Below, piece after piece: positions 24,890 through 34,356 of a DNA stretch of 64,000 nucleotides (its first letter is position 1; every line of letters begins with the position of its first letter). The notes beneath the pieces were generated by a model that worked only from the letters and a program-made list of their open reading frames with translations, did not search any database and had not been told where the DNA came from. The stretch is from Pedobacter sp. D749 (lineage in GTDB: Bacteria > Bacteroidota > Bacteroidia > Sphingobacteriales > Sphingobacteriaceae): positions 1,240,001-1,304,000 of the forward strand of contig NZ_CP079218.1 in the NCBI RefSeq assembly GCF_019317285.1, written 5' to 3'. The position numbers were made by a program, and so were the translations under genes.

Positions 24890-25261
24890 ATGCAGAAATT
24901 GATTTACATTCTTGAGGATAATGACGAAATAAGAGAAATTCTCGAATTGCTTCTTGTGGAAGATGATTACAGGGTATCTGCTTTTGCGAACGTTTCTTCT
25001 TTTCTAATTGGACTTTCTTTACAGGTTCCGGATACCTTTATTCTGGATGTTATGCTTCCCGATGGAAACGGTATCGACATCTGCCGCAAATTAAAGGAAG
25101 ATGCGCGGACCAGTAATGTTCCTGTGGTCATGATGTCGGCCAACTACAATCAGGAGCAACTGGCCAGTTCATGTCCAGCACAGGATTTTATAAGTAAACC
25201 TTTTGATATTGCGGATTTTTCTAACAGGATTGCTATTCAGACACGGGCAAATGTGAGGTAA
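24890..25261 (+). CDS. Single-domain response regulator
   Basis: A 123-residue receiver with no output domain. The acidic pocket is Glu9-Asp10, the phosphoacceptor is Asp53 (FILDVMLPDGNG), Ser83 is in the switch position, and Lys103 (ISKPF) is conserved. It probably acts by protein-protein contact or as a phosphate relay for the upstream kinase. A 128-base gap precedes it, so it may have its own promoter. It is the last gene of the stressosome-like cassette. Confidence 0.9.
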   Translation: MQKLIYILEDNDEIREILELLLVEDDYRVSAFANVSSFLIGLSLQVPDTFILDVMLPDGNGIDICRKLKEDARTSNVPVVMMSANYNQEQLASSCPAQDFISKPFDIADFSNRIAIQTRANVR

Positions 25262-25356
25262 CTTAAAATAGTTTAATATTTCGGATTAATTGAGTTTGGT
25301 TAATCCTTTATAAAACTAAATATTGTAGCGTCTTTAATATTTGCTAGCTCTTTTCA

Positions 25357-25443
25357 CTAGGTTTTAAATGTTAATTTAAGACCTTTTTTTATATCAAAAT
25401 TTTTTAAGTTAGGGTAGCTATTTTCGGGATCAAGCGGAAAAGT
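25357..25443 (-). pseudogene. Minus-strand frame fragment starting at the right 19-bp repeat
   Basis: The minus strand reads TFPLDPENSYPNLKNFDIKK and eight further residues to a TAG stop at 25357-25359, with no start and an in-frame stop just upstream of the repeat. The first residues (TFPLDP) are encoded by the 19-bp repeat and match TFTLDP at the end of the 20611-20811 fragment in the same frame. Joining the two repeats would give one continuous frame. Its protein identity is not recognised. Confidence 0.4.
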
Positions 25444-25444
25444 T
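25426..25444. repeat. Right copy of 19-bp imperfect direct repeat
   Basis: GGGATCAAGCGGAAAAGTT. One mismatch to 20617-20635. It lies between the response regulator and the convergent AraC gene. Confidence 0.6.
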
Positions 25445-25493
25445 TTCTATCCTGGATAATCAATAAATACCAAGGTTAAATCAAATCGCAAAT

Positions 25494-26396
25494 TTAGTCC
25501 GGGATATCGCTTTTTTTTCGTCGCAGGATTCGATACATCTGAGGCGAAACCCTCATGCTTTTCTTAAATAGCCTTGAAAAATGGAAAGCATCTTCATAGC
25601 CTAATCCACTGGCAATATCGCGGATTTTTATTTCAGTACTATTTAGCTGTGCACATGCCTTCCTAACTTTGAGGTGGATAAAATAGTCCATGGGCGGCAT
25701 TCCAGTTGATTTTTTGAAAAGGCTTGAAAAATAAGATACCGATAATTGATTGTATTCAGCGAAATGCTCAACAGAAACTTTTCTTGATAATCCCTGTTGC
25801 ATGTAGTTGATTGTCTTTTTGATCATGTCCCGCTCATCCTGGGCTTTAGTGTCAGTATGTTTTTCAGGATAAAAGAAGGTCGCTAAAAAATGATAAAGGC
25901 ATAAATTAACATTATTTAAATTTTCCCTGCCATAACCCAATTGAAGGTTTTCATACATCGATTCCCAAATCTGGATTCCTTTTTCATTAAGGTGAATCGG
26001 TTTGGCACCCTCATAAAGACCTAAATTAAAACCCTCATTAAAGCCCTTTAAGTTCTCACCGCAAAAGTGAACCCAATAAATCGACCAGGGATCGTCCTCA
26101 TCTGCACCATAACTCATTCTGGCTTTTGTGGTTGGCACAATAATGAACTCATTGGCGGATACCTCCATTCTATGACCATCAATTGAAAACCAACCTTTTC
26201 CCCTCAGGCAGTAGATAAGGATATTTTCGCTGCATCCATCCGGCCGTTCCCGGTAATGAAATGTCGCATTTGGAAAATAACCCATTGATGTTATATAGAG
26301 CTGGCTCATGATTACATTACTGTCTGCTGCCGCCTTCCAGGCCGACTCAGGAACGTAAATGTGTTTTTCACCCTGAAACCCATCTTTTCTTTTCAT
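25494..26396 (-). CDS. AraC-family transcriptional regulator of the first PUL
   Basis: A 300-residue cytosolic regulator. Residues about 30-130 form a cupin-like sensor domain (LRGKGWFSIDGHRMEV, NEFIIVP). Residues about 195-295 carry two helix-turn-helix motifs of the AraC type, including AYFSSLFKKSTGMPPMDY-like and GYEDAFHFSRLFKKSMRVSP stretches. It is divergent from the susC gene at 26629, so it probably senses a sugar (a monosaccharide or disaccharide released by the PUL) and activates the operon. A dyad and promoter-like boxes lie in between (26466-26535). Confidence 0.9.
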   Translation of the reverse strand: MKRKDGFQGEKHIYVPESAWKAAADSNVIMSQLYITSMGYFPNATFHYRERPDGCSENILIYCLRGKGWFSIDGHRMEVSANEFIIVPTTKARMSYGADEDDPWSIYWVHFCGENLKGFNEGFNLGLYEGAKPIHLNEKGIQIWESMYENLQLGYGRENLNNVNLCLYHFLATFFYPEKHTDTKAQDERDMIKKTINYMQQGLSRKVSVEHFAEYNQLSVSYFSSLFKKSTGMPPMDYFIHLKVRKACAQLNSTEIKIRDIASGLGYEDAFHFSRLFKKSMRVSPQMYRILRRKKSDIPD

Positions 26397-26465
26397 TTTC
26401 TATCTGGTTAGCAAACTGTAAATATAAAAAAAATAAAGAACGGAATTGTATTTTCAATACATGTT

Positions 26466-26535
26466 AAATAGTTGAATAGTCCATCATAATAGATGAATAT
26501 ACTATTTCAGTCTACTCACAATAGCATTAGTTTTG
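26466..26535 (+). promoter_or_regulatory. Candidate operator and promoter of the first PUL
   Basis: An imperfect dyad AAATAGT...CATC / GATG...ACTATTT spans 26466-26507. It abuts TTC (26506-26508), 19 bases and TAGTTTTG (26528-26535), a near match to TTG-N19-TAnnTTTG. The leader to the susC ATG would be about 87 bases. An activator bound directly upstream of -33 would suit the AraC gene next door. Confidence 0.45.
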
Positions 26536-26628
26536 ATTATATAAAGCAAATCAAACAGATTTCAGTTTTTCATAATGTAAACCGGAGATCAGGATAAGTT
26601 TTACTAACCAAATAATCTCAAATAAAGT

Positions 26629-29600
26629 ATGAGCCAAACTCTACAAAAAAAATGTAAGCATCTTTATGGGCTGGTGTTTTTGCTACTTTTATTTATAGGC
26701 AATTCGTCCGACGCTCAAAGCCAGGTCAAAAAAACAATCACAGGTAAGGTAACTGATTCACTAGGTGTTGGCTTACCGGGTGTTGTAGTCGCAGCAGTTA
26801 ATCAGGCGAATGTGGGAACACAAACTGATAATAACGGTAAGTTCGTATTGGATGTCAGTCCGGGACAATTGATCAGATTTTCTTTTGTGGGCTATAAAGA
26901 ACAACGTGTTACTGTTGGCGAAAACGCTGTAATCAACATTAAACTAATTGAGGATAATATTCTCGCCGACGAAGTTGTAATTACAGCCCTGGGGCAACGT
27001 CAAAGGAAAGAAGCCCTGGTGGGATCAGTAACAACTGTTAAAGTAGCCAACCTTAAAATTCCGTCAAGTAATTTAACAAATGCACTATCCGGGCAAATTG
27101 CAGGTGTGATTGGCTACCAGCGCAGTGGCCAGCCCGGGCAAGACAACTCTCAGTTTTTTATTCGCGGGGTAACTACTTTTGGTTACAAACAGGATCCACT
27201 TATACTGATCGACAACGTGGAACTGACTTCGTCTGATCTGGCCCGTTTACAGGTTGACGACATTGAAAGTTTCTCTATTTTAAAGGATGCAAGTGCTACC
27301 GCACTATATGGTGCCCGTGGAGCAAATGGTGTAATTTTGGTTTCTACAAAATCAGGCAAGGTTGGAAAGGCGAAAATCAGTTTCCGTTTGGAGCAATCAG
27401 CCAGTCAATCTACTCAAAATCTTGAACTTGCAGATCCGGTTACCTATATGAAGCTCTTTAATGAAGCAGCCATCGGGCGGAATATGGATCCGGTATTCAA
27501 TCAAAATAAAATCAACAATACGATCAATACAGTTAACCGTTCACAGGGATACAATGAATATGTTTATCCCGCAGTAGACTGGCTTGATATGCTTTTCAAA
27601 AAGCGTACATCGACCCAAAGGGCCAATCTTGGGATAAGCGGCGGAGGGGGAGTAGCCCGATATTACGTGGCCGGTTCCTATAACCTGGATAACGGCGTGT
27701 TGAAAGAGGATGAACGAAATAACAATGATAATAATATTAAATTCCGCAACTACCAGCTGCGCTCGAACGTAAATATAGATTTGACCAAAACTACCGAAAT
27801 GGTTGTGCGCCTTTCAGGTAATTTCAGTGAATATAACGGTCCTATCGCATCGGACGGTGGTTTCTCTACTGACCTTTATAACGCGGCCGTACATACCAGT
27901 CCGGTGTTGTTTCCTGCTTATTTTCCAGCTGATCAGGCAAATCAGAATGCCCAGCACATTCTCTTTGGTAACACGGTAGGCAATGCTGCTAATGACATAC
28001 GGAATGTAAACCCTTATGCAGCAATGTTGATGGGACATAAAAATTCTTCAGAATCAAGAATGTCGGCTCAGTTTGAAGTGAACCAAAAACTGGATTTTTT
28101 GACAGAAGGCCTAACTTTTCGGTCGATATTTAGTACCAACCGATATTCTTATTTTGATTCATCAATGGCTTACTCACCTTTTTATTACAATGTGAGTTCC
28201 TATGACAGGCAATCTAATCAATATACACTTAACTGGTTAAATCCTTCGGTAACGGCACCTTTGAACGTTGCCCGTGAATACTTAACTTACTATCCAGGTT
28301 CTCCAACAGTTAATACATTTCTCTATGCACAGGCGTCGATGAATTATGACAGGACTTTTGGAAGTCATACTGTAAGTGGCACATTAATCGGGACTGCGCA
28401 GCAGACTCGTTATAATAATGCAAGAGATCCGAAAAATAACCAGCCTACTTTACAATATTCATTGCCTTATCGCAATATCGGTTTAGCTGGCCGTTTAACT
28501 TATTCCTACAAAAACCGTTATTTCTTAGAAACCAATTTTGGCTACAACGGCTCAGAAAGGTTTTCAGAGAATCACCGCTTCGGTTTCTTCCCGACAATTG
28601 GCGGTGGATGGATCGTGTCAAATGAAGCGTTCTGGAAGGGCGGAATCGCCAATGTTGTTAACCGCTTAAAACTGCGCGGTAGTTTTGGTATCGTGGGTAA
28701 TGATGCCATTGGATCGCAGCGTTTCTTTTATAAATCAGATGTTAATCTGAATGGTGGAGGAAATTATGCACAGTTCGGTTTCAATGGCGCTTCAGAGCGT
28801 CAGGGTGTTTATATTAACAGTTACGAAAATACCAATATCACCTGGGAAACTTCTCAGCAGACGAATATCGCCTTAGAAGCAACACTATTCAAAAATTTAA
28901 GTTTAATCGCCGAAGTGTATAATAACTATAGATATGATATTTATATGCCAAGGAGAAATGTTCCATCTACATTAGGTTTGGAAGCAATTGATCCTAATAC
29001 CAATCTGCCGGATATAGGAGCCAACATTGGAATTGCCCGTTCCAGAGGTATGGATTTATCTTTGGATTATAAATTCAATGCCAACGATTTCTCTTTTGCC
29101 GTACGTGGAAACATGACTTTTGCGAAAAATAAATATGTCAACTTTGAAGAGCCGCAATGGGCTGAAGCCTATCGCTATACCACCGGGCAGGCGATTAGCA
29201 GAAACTATGGGTATATCGCTGAAAGATTATTCGTAGATGATAAGGAAGTAGCAAACTCTCCATCTCAAATTTTTTCAACAGGTGGCAAAGCGCCAAGAGG
29301 TGGAGATATTAAATATAAAGATCTGAATAATGATGGTAAAATTGATGATGCAGATAAGGCGTATATCGGTTTCCCTCAATCTCCGGAATTGGTTTATGGT
29401 TTCGGCTTCAGTTCTTCGTATAAAGGCTTCGATCTATCGGCATTTGTTACAGGTCAGGGCCGAATGACCTTCTTTATCAAACCGGAAAAAATTAGTCCTT
29501 TCGTTCCTATTGATGAGAAAAGAAAAGTTAATCCTTTTGACGGTGGTGATGGTGACTTTTTTGGGAACACACAGTTATTACAGGATTTTGCCAATAATCA

Positions 29601-29922
29601 CTGGTCGCCAGAAAACCAGGACTTATACGCCTTATATCCACGCTTATCGGTAACCAAAGAAGATTTAGAAAATAACCGCCAAACCAGTACCTGGTGGATG
29701 AGAAATGGTAGCCTGGTTAGGTTGAAGTCGGTAGAAATTGGCTATACGCTACCTCAGCGAATCTCTACTAAAATTAAACTCAGCTCAGCACGCTTGTATT
29801 TTAACGGTTTAAATCTATTAACATGGTCTCCATTCAAAATGTGGGATCCTGAACAGGGTGGTAATGGTTTTGCCTACCCGATCCAAAAAGTATTCAATGT
29901 TGGTTTAAACATAACATTATAA
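26629..29922 (+). CDS. SusC/RagA-type TonB-dependent glycan importer (PUL 1)
   Basis: A 1097-residue outer-membrane receptor. It has a signal peptide (to about residue 31), a carboxypeptidase-regulatory-like domain (about 36-115: ITGKVTDSLGVGLPGVVV), then the plug with SNALSGQIAGV-type and SILKDASATALYGARGANGV sequences (about 130-240), and a large barrel ending IQKVFNVGLNITL. It should import an oligosaccharide with its SusD partner. The stop overlaps the susD ATG by one base. It is clearly paralogous to the susC at 58414. Confidence 0.95.
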   Translation: MSQTLQKKCKHLYGLVFLLLLFIGNSSDAQSQVKKTITGKVTDSLGVGLPGVVVAAVNQANVGTQTDNNGKFVLDVSPGQLIRFSFVGYKEQRVTVGENAVINIKLIEDNILADEVVITALGQRQRKEALVGSVTTVKVANLKIPSSNLTNALSGQIAGVIGYQRSGQPGQDNSQFFIRGVTTFGYKQDPLILIDNVELTSSDLARLQVDDIESFSILKDASATALYGARGANGVILVSTKSGKVGKAKISFRLEQSASQSTQNLELADPVTYMKLFNEAAIGRNMDPVFNQNKINNTINTVNRSQGYNEYVYPAVDWLDMLFKKRTSTQRANLGISGGGGVARYYVAGSYNLDNGVLKEDERNNNDNNIKFRNYQLRSNVNIDLTKTTEMVVRLSGNFSEYNGPIASDGGFSTDLYNAAVHTSPVLFPAYFPADQANQNAQHILFGNTVGNAANDIRNVNPYAAMLMGHKNSSESRMSAQFEVNQKLDFLTEGLTFRSIFSTNRYSYFDSSMAYSPFYYNVSSYDRQSNQYTLNWLNPSVTAPLNVAREYLTYYPGSPTVNTFLYAQASMNYDRTFGSHTVSGTLIGTAQQTRYNNARDPKNNQPTLQYSLPYRNIGLAGRLTYSYKNRYFLETNFGYNGSERFSENHRFGFFPTIGGGWIVSNEAFWKGGIANVVNRLKLRGSFGIVGNDAIGSQRFFYKSDVNLNGGGNYAQFGFNGASERQGVYINSYENTNITWETSQQTNIALEATLFKNLSLIAEVYNNYRYDIYMPRRNVPSTLGLEAIDPNTNLPDIGANIGIARSRGMDLSLDYKFNANDFSFAVRGNMTFAKNKYVNFEEPQWAEAYRYTTGQAISRNYGYIAERLFVDDKEVANSPSQIFSTGGKAPRGGDIKYKDLNNDGKIDDADKAYIGFPQSPELVYGFGFSSSYKGFDLSAFVTGQGRMTFFIKPEKISPFVPIDEKRKVNPFDGGDGDFFGNTQLLQDFANNHWSPENQDLYALYPRLSVTKEDLENNRQTSTWWMRNGSLVRLKSVEIGYTLPQRISTKIKLSSARLYFNGLNLLTWSPFKMWDPEQGGNGFAYPIQKVFNVGLNITL

Positions 29923-31853
29923 TGAAAACACTAAAAAAATATTCAGTATATATCTGTACGGTGGTACTCTTATGTTCATTTTATTCTTGTAAAAAGTACC
30001 TTGATATCACCCCTGAAAATCTGGGTACACTGGATTATGCATTCAGAAACAGAAATGAGGCAGAAAACTATCTTTATGGTTGTTATGCTTACCTGCAACG
30101 ATCAACTGATGTAGCAAGCAATCCTGGTTTTACAACCTCCGGAGAATTGATTTATTCTAATACTTTGGATAATTACCTGGGATTTAACCGCACTGGTTTT
30201 AACTTATTGCGTGGTACACAGAACACCGCAAATCCAGGCTTGAATGCCTGGGATGGTAATGAAGGGAGTTATAGTTTCTTCCGTTCGATAAGGCTTTGCA
30301 ATATCATGCTCGAAAATATAGATAAACCTATAGACTTATCTGCGAGCGATAAAAAAAGGTGGATTGCCGAAACTAAATTCCTGAAGGCATACTATCATTA
30401 TGTGCTCTTTAAAATGTACGGACCTATTCCATTAATCAAAGATAATCTGTCCATTTCTGCCAGTACAGACGAGGTTCGTATAAAAAGGTCCACAGTTGAT
30501 GAATCAGTTGATTATATTGTTTCACTTCTGGATGAAGCTATTCCCGATCTTCCTGCAACAATCTCCAATCAAACGCTTGAGCTTGGCCGTGTTACCAGTT
30601 TAATCGCGCTTGCAGTAAAAGCAGAGGTTTTAGCCACTTCAGCGAGTCCTTTATTCAATGGTAATCCAGATTATATTAATTTCAAAGATAAAGACGGTCA
30701 GAGTCTGTTTCCGCAGAGTGTTAACGCCCAAAAATGGGTAAAGGCGGCTGATGCGGCAAAGGCTGCAATCACAGCTGCTGAAAGCAATGGAATCAGGCTT
30801 TATACCTTCGCGCCTCCTGCAAACATTGGAGCACTTTCTGATTCACTTAAGAAACAGTTAGATGTGCATAACGCGGTAACCGAAAAGTGGGAACTGAATC
30901 CTGAAGTTATATGGGCTTCCAACCCTGCTTTTAGTTATCAGGGTTTTGCTACACCCCGGTTAACCCCTAATTCAGCGGTTAACGCATTTTCGAACCCATC
31001 TACTTTTTCGGCACCTATAGCAACTCAGGAACTTTTTTATACCGTAAATGGCGTACCGATTACTGAAGATAAAACCTGGGACTATGCCGGCAGAAATACC
31101 ATCAAGGCAGGAGATAATGCCAGTAGGTATTATATTAAGGAAGGTTATGAAACCATTAAGGGACATTTCGCACGCGAAACCAGATTTTATGCTGATATGG
31201 CTTTTGATGGAGGCATCTGGTTTGGAAATGGAAGGGTGGATCAAAATAGTGCACAGTTCCCGTTGTATCATGTTGCTGCCAGAGGATCGGGACTTGCTGC
31301 ACCAAGTGATAATATTCGTCTGAATATTACCGGTTACTGGCCCAAAAAACTGGTGAGTTATGTTTCCGTTTATGATGATGGATTTCAACCTTCAGCCTTT
31401 CGCTTACCGATTATCAGGCTAGCCGATTTATATTTATTGTATGCAGAGGCAGTTAATGAAGTTAGCGGACCAACAACTGAAGTATTTACCTATCTCGATA
31501 AAGTTAGGCAACGAGCTGGCTTACAGGGTGTGCAGGTATCATGGACAAACTTTTCCAGAAACCCAAATAAGTTCAACACCAAAGATGGCTTAAGACAGAT
31601 TATTCATCAGGAAAGAAGAATAGAATTGTGTTTTGAAGGCCATAGTGGTTGGGATTTAAGAAGATGGAAAGAATTGCAGTCGGTGCTCACGGTACCGGTG
31701 CAAGGTTGGAGCATAAACAATGCCGAAGCGGTTAATTATTATCGCCCGTCTACCCAATTCATTCCTGTTTTTGGAATCAAGGATTATTTATGGCCAATTA
31801 AAAGTAATGATTTGGTGATCAATCCTAACCTTGTTCAGAATCCTTTCTGGTAG
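29922..31853 (+). CDS. SusD/RagB-type surface glycan-binding lipoprotein (PUL 1)
   Basis: 643 residues with a lipobox (FYSC, lipidated Cys23) followed by KKYLDITPEN, the usual SusD opening. The protein has TPR-like N-terminal helices (WIAETKFLKAYYHYVLFKMYG) and a RagB/SusD C-terminal region with RLADLYLLYAEAVNEV and RRIELCFEGHSGWDLRRWKE. It forms the lid of the SusC pore and binds incoming glycan. It is translationally coupled to susC by a one-base overlap. Confidence 0.95.
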   Translation: MKTLKKYSVYICTVVLLCSFYSCKKYLDITPENLGTLDYAFRNRNEAENYLYGCYAYLQRSTDVASNPGFTTSGELIYSNTLDNYLGFNRTGFNLLRGTQNTANPGLNAWDGNEGSYSFFRSIRLCNIMLENIDKPIDLSASDKKRWIAETKFLKAYYHYVLFKMYGPIPLIKDNLSISASTDEVRIKRSTVDESVDYIVSLLDEAIPDLPATISNQTLELGRVTSLIALAVKAEVLATSASPLFNGNPDYINFKDKDGQSLFPQSVNAQKWVKAADAAKAAITAAESNGIRLYTFAPPANIGALSDSLKKQLDVHNAVTEKWELNPEVIWASNPAFSYQGFATPRLTPNSAVNAFSNPSTFSAPIATQELFYTVNGVPITEDKTWDYAGRNTIKAGDNASRYYIKEGYETIKGHFARETRFYADMAFDGGIWFGNGRVDQNSAQFPLYHVAARGSGLAAPSDNIRLNITGYWPKKLVSYVSVYDDGFQPSAFRLPIIRLADLYLLYAEAVNEVSGPTTEVFTYLDKVRQRAGLQGVQVSWTNFSRNPNKFNTKDGLRQIIHQERRIELCFEGHSGWDLRRWKELQSVLTVPVQGWSINNAEAVNYYRPSTQFIPVFGIKDYLWPIKSNDLVINPNLVQNPFW

Positions 31854-31883
31854 TTAAACATTATTCATAATAAGTTTAAAAAA

Positions 31884-33110
31884 ATGAAAAATATAAATAA
31901 ATGGATATTGCTACTGCTCTTTGTGTGTATAGCTTTATATTCCTGCAAAAAAGAAGAATCTTATAATGAGCCGGCTTCTACCGACATGACCAAGCCAGAT
32001 GTGGTGGGTAATGTTAAAGTTCAGAATTTTAACGGAGGAGCCAATATTACGTATTCGCTTCCTAATTCTAAAAATATACTGTATGTTCTGGCCCGGTATA
32101 AAATAAATGGGGTTACCACTCGTGAAACTAAGTCAAGCTATTACTCAGATACCATTATGGTAGAGGGGTTTGCAAAAAAGCAAGCTTACGACGTTACGCT
32201 TTTTACAGTAAGCAGGGCGAATGTAAAGTCAGACCCCCTTGTGGTAAAAGTTAATCCCGATACGCCACCTTATTTGTTGGTTAAACCAACCATAAACGCA
32301 CAGGCAGATTTCGGGGGAATAAAAATTACAGGTACGAATCCGAGTAGTTCGAATTTAGGGATAATACTTTTGGGCTTTGAAGGGAATGTATCTGATGTAA
32401 TCGACCAGAATTTCTCCAAATTGGCCACTATTGACTATTCTGTTAGAGGGTACCAGCCTGTAGAAAAAAAGATAGGTTATTATGTAATCGACAATTTTGG
32501 CAATATTTCCGATACCACATATAAGAGCATCACACCGCTTTTCGAGACGATTTTAGACAGATCTAAGTTTAGCACTTATCGTTTACCGTCTGACGGCGTC
32601 ATTGCTTACGGATGGGATTTGCCTTATTTGTGGGATGGACGAACTGATGGAAGTTCAAACGGATGGCATACGGCTCCAGGTGGTGCCATGCCTGCAATTG
32701 CCACTTTCGGTCTAGGTGTAAGTGCAAAACTAAGCCGTTTCATCCTTTGGGAACGGCCTGATGGTGGAGATAAATTCGCGTATGGGCATGGAAATCCCAA
32801 GGTGTTTTCACTTTGGGGCTCAAACGTAAGCTCCCCCCGTGATGCGAACCTGCCAATGAGTGCTCCCGAAGGTACAGTAATTGGAGATTGGACCAATTTG
32901 GGCAATTACAATTATCCTCCACCGCCTTCGGGTGCTACGCCTGTTGCGCATACTACCGCCGATAATGATTTTGTAAAAGCCGGCGTAAGTTTTAATGTTC
33001 CTTTGATAAGTCCCAAAGTACGTTTTGTTCGACTAAGTGTGTCCACAACATGGTCTAACGGCACCTTTGCCCATGCGATGGAAATGGCATTTTATGGAGA
33101 TGCCAGATAA
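31884..33110 (+). CDS. DUF4959-type surface lipoprotein with C-terminal discoidin-like domain (PUL 1)
   Basis: 408 residues with a lipoprotein signal (LYSC, Cys21). The N-terminal Fn3-like DUF4959 region (about 40-125) contains STDMTKPDVVGNVKVQNFNGG and YALAR-type strands; a DUF5126-like middle and a DUF5000/F5-8-like C-terminus (about 225-408, LWDGRTDGSSNGWHTAPGG) follow. It is probably a surface glycan-binding protein working with SusD. The 63605 gene is its paralogue in the second PUL. Domain names are from family knowledge; the ligand is unknown. Confidence 0.8.
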   Translation: MKNINKWILLLLFVCIALYSCKKEESYNEPASTDMTKPDVVGNVKVQNFNGGANITYSLPNSKNILYVLARYKINGVTTRETKSSYYSDTIMVEGFAKKQAYDVTLFTVSRANVKSDPLVVKVNPDTPPYLLVKPTINAQADFGGIKITGTNPSSSNLGIILLGFEGNVSDVIDQNFSKLATIDYSVRGYQPVEKKIGYYVIDNFGNISDTTYKSITPLFETILDRSKFSTYRLPSDGVIAYGWDLPYLWDGRTDGSSNGWHTAPGGAMPAIATFGLGVSAKLSRFILWERPDGGDKFAYGHGNPKVFSLWGSNVSSPRDANLPMSAPEGTVIGDWTNLGNYNYPPPPSGATPVAHTTADNDFVKAGVSFNVPLISPKVRFVRLSVSTTWSNGTFAHAMEMAFYGDAR

Positions 33111-33138
33111 TCATTATTGAACCTAAACTTTAAACAAA

Positions 33139-34353
33139 ATGAAATATATATATAAATTACCAGCAGTTGCACTGTTACTTACGATAATAGTAGTCAGCTG
33201 TTCTAAGGATGATCTGGCATTTAAAGAATTCCTTAAAGATGGAGAAACAGTTTACCCGGGCAAGGTTTCGAAAATTGTTGCTAAAGCCGGTAATTTGCGC
33301 ACAGGTTTGTGGTTTAATCCAAGTCCTGACCCAAGTGTTACCAAGTATGTAATAAAATGGAATAATAATGCTGATTCGATAGCTGTTAATTCCTCCTCGC
33401 ATAACCCACTGGATACTATAAAAGTGATTATCCCCAATTTAAGCGAGTATACGTACACATTTACCGTGTTTTCTTATGATGCTCAGGGACGTAAATCCAT
33501 TCCTATTGAAGCCCCGAATGTTAGGGTATACGGTCCACTGTATCAGGGTGCACTTTTAAATCGTCCATTTAACGCCACTGAGCCCTATGTAGTTAACTCT
33601 AATGGATCACTTCAATTAAATTTCAATACCCCCGACACCATAAATGTGGGTACTACCATCAGGTATACCAATGCCAGTAATGTTCAGGTCGATAAGGTTC
33701 TGCCTGCAAGTGACATGTCCATCACATTGAATGATTATAAATCAGGAACAGATGTACTATATAAGTCTTCTTATATCCCATCCAAAGGATCACTTGATGT
33801 TTTCAATGTGAGCGAATTTTCAACTTTCCCGAAAATTTTTACACTGGTACAGTGCGATAAATCTCTTTTTAAAGAGGTTCGCCTACCTAACGATGTGGAT
33901 ACTTATGAGTCAGGAACAAGCATCAGCAAATTGTGGGATGGAAGTAATGGTCCACAAAGTTATCCAAATATTTTTCATAGCGACGGCAGTTATATCGCAC
34001 ATGTACTCACATTTGATCTCGGTAAAACATACAACAATTTAGCGCAGATTGAAGAAGTTGGCCGTGATTGCTGTAATAATCCGGATCGTTTCGAGGTTTG
34101 GGGAATTAATGATTTAACCAATGCAACCACTACATTAAGAGCTGATAACTCTGGCTGGAAAACGGAAGCGATTGCTAAAGGTTGGGTGTTGTTGAAAGAG
34201 GTTACCCGTACGGATGATGGTAAAAATGCCATGAAATTCGATTTAATTGCTAATCCACTGCCTGTTCGCTATATACGCATCCGTGTACTTCATACCGTTA
34301 CAGGCTCTGGCTACAGTAACATGAGCGAACTTACTTTTTGGAACAAGCAATAA
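33139..34353 (+). CDS. DUF4998-like surface lipoprotein with discoidin-like C-terminus (PUL 1)
   Basis: 404 residues with a lipoprotein signal (VVSC near residue 21). The N-terminal part (about 25-140) looks like the DUF4998 Fn3-type module (EFLKDGETVYPGKV, GLWFNPSPDPSVTKY). The C-terminus (about 255-404, LWDGSNGPQSYPNIFHSDG ... MSELTFWNKQ) looks like a galactose-binding/F5-8 fold. It is likely a surface glycan-binding protein, encoded 28 bases after the previous gene. Confidence 0.75.
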   Translation: MKYIYKLPAVALLLTIIVVSCSKDDLAFKEFLKDGETVYPGKVSKIVAKAGNLRTGLWFNPSPDPSVTKYVIKWNNNADSIAVNSSSHNPLDTIKVIIPNLSEYTYTFTVFSYDAQGRKSIPIEAPNVRVYGPLYQGALLNRPFNATEPYVVNSNGSLQLNFNTPDTINVGTTIRYTNASNVQVDKVLPASDMSITLNDYKSGTDVLYKSSYIPSKGSLDVFNVSEFSTFPKIFTLVQCDKSLFKEVRLPNDVDTYESGTSISKLWDGSNGPQSYPNIFHSDGSYIAHVLTFDLGKTYNNLAQIEEVGRDCCNNPDRFEVWGINDLTNATTTLRADNSGWKTEAIAKGWVLLKEVTRTDDGKNAMKFDLIANPLPVRYIRIRVLHTVTGSGYSNMSELTFWNKQ

Positions 34354-34356
34354 ATT

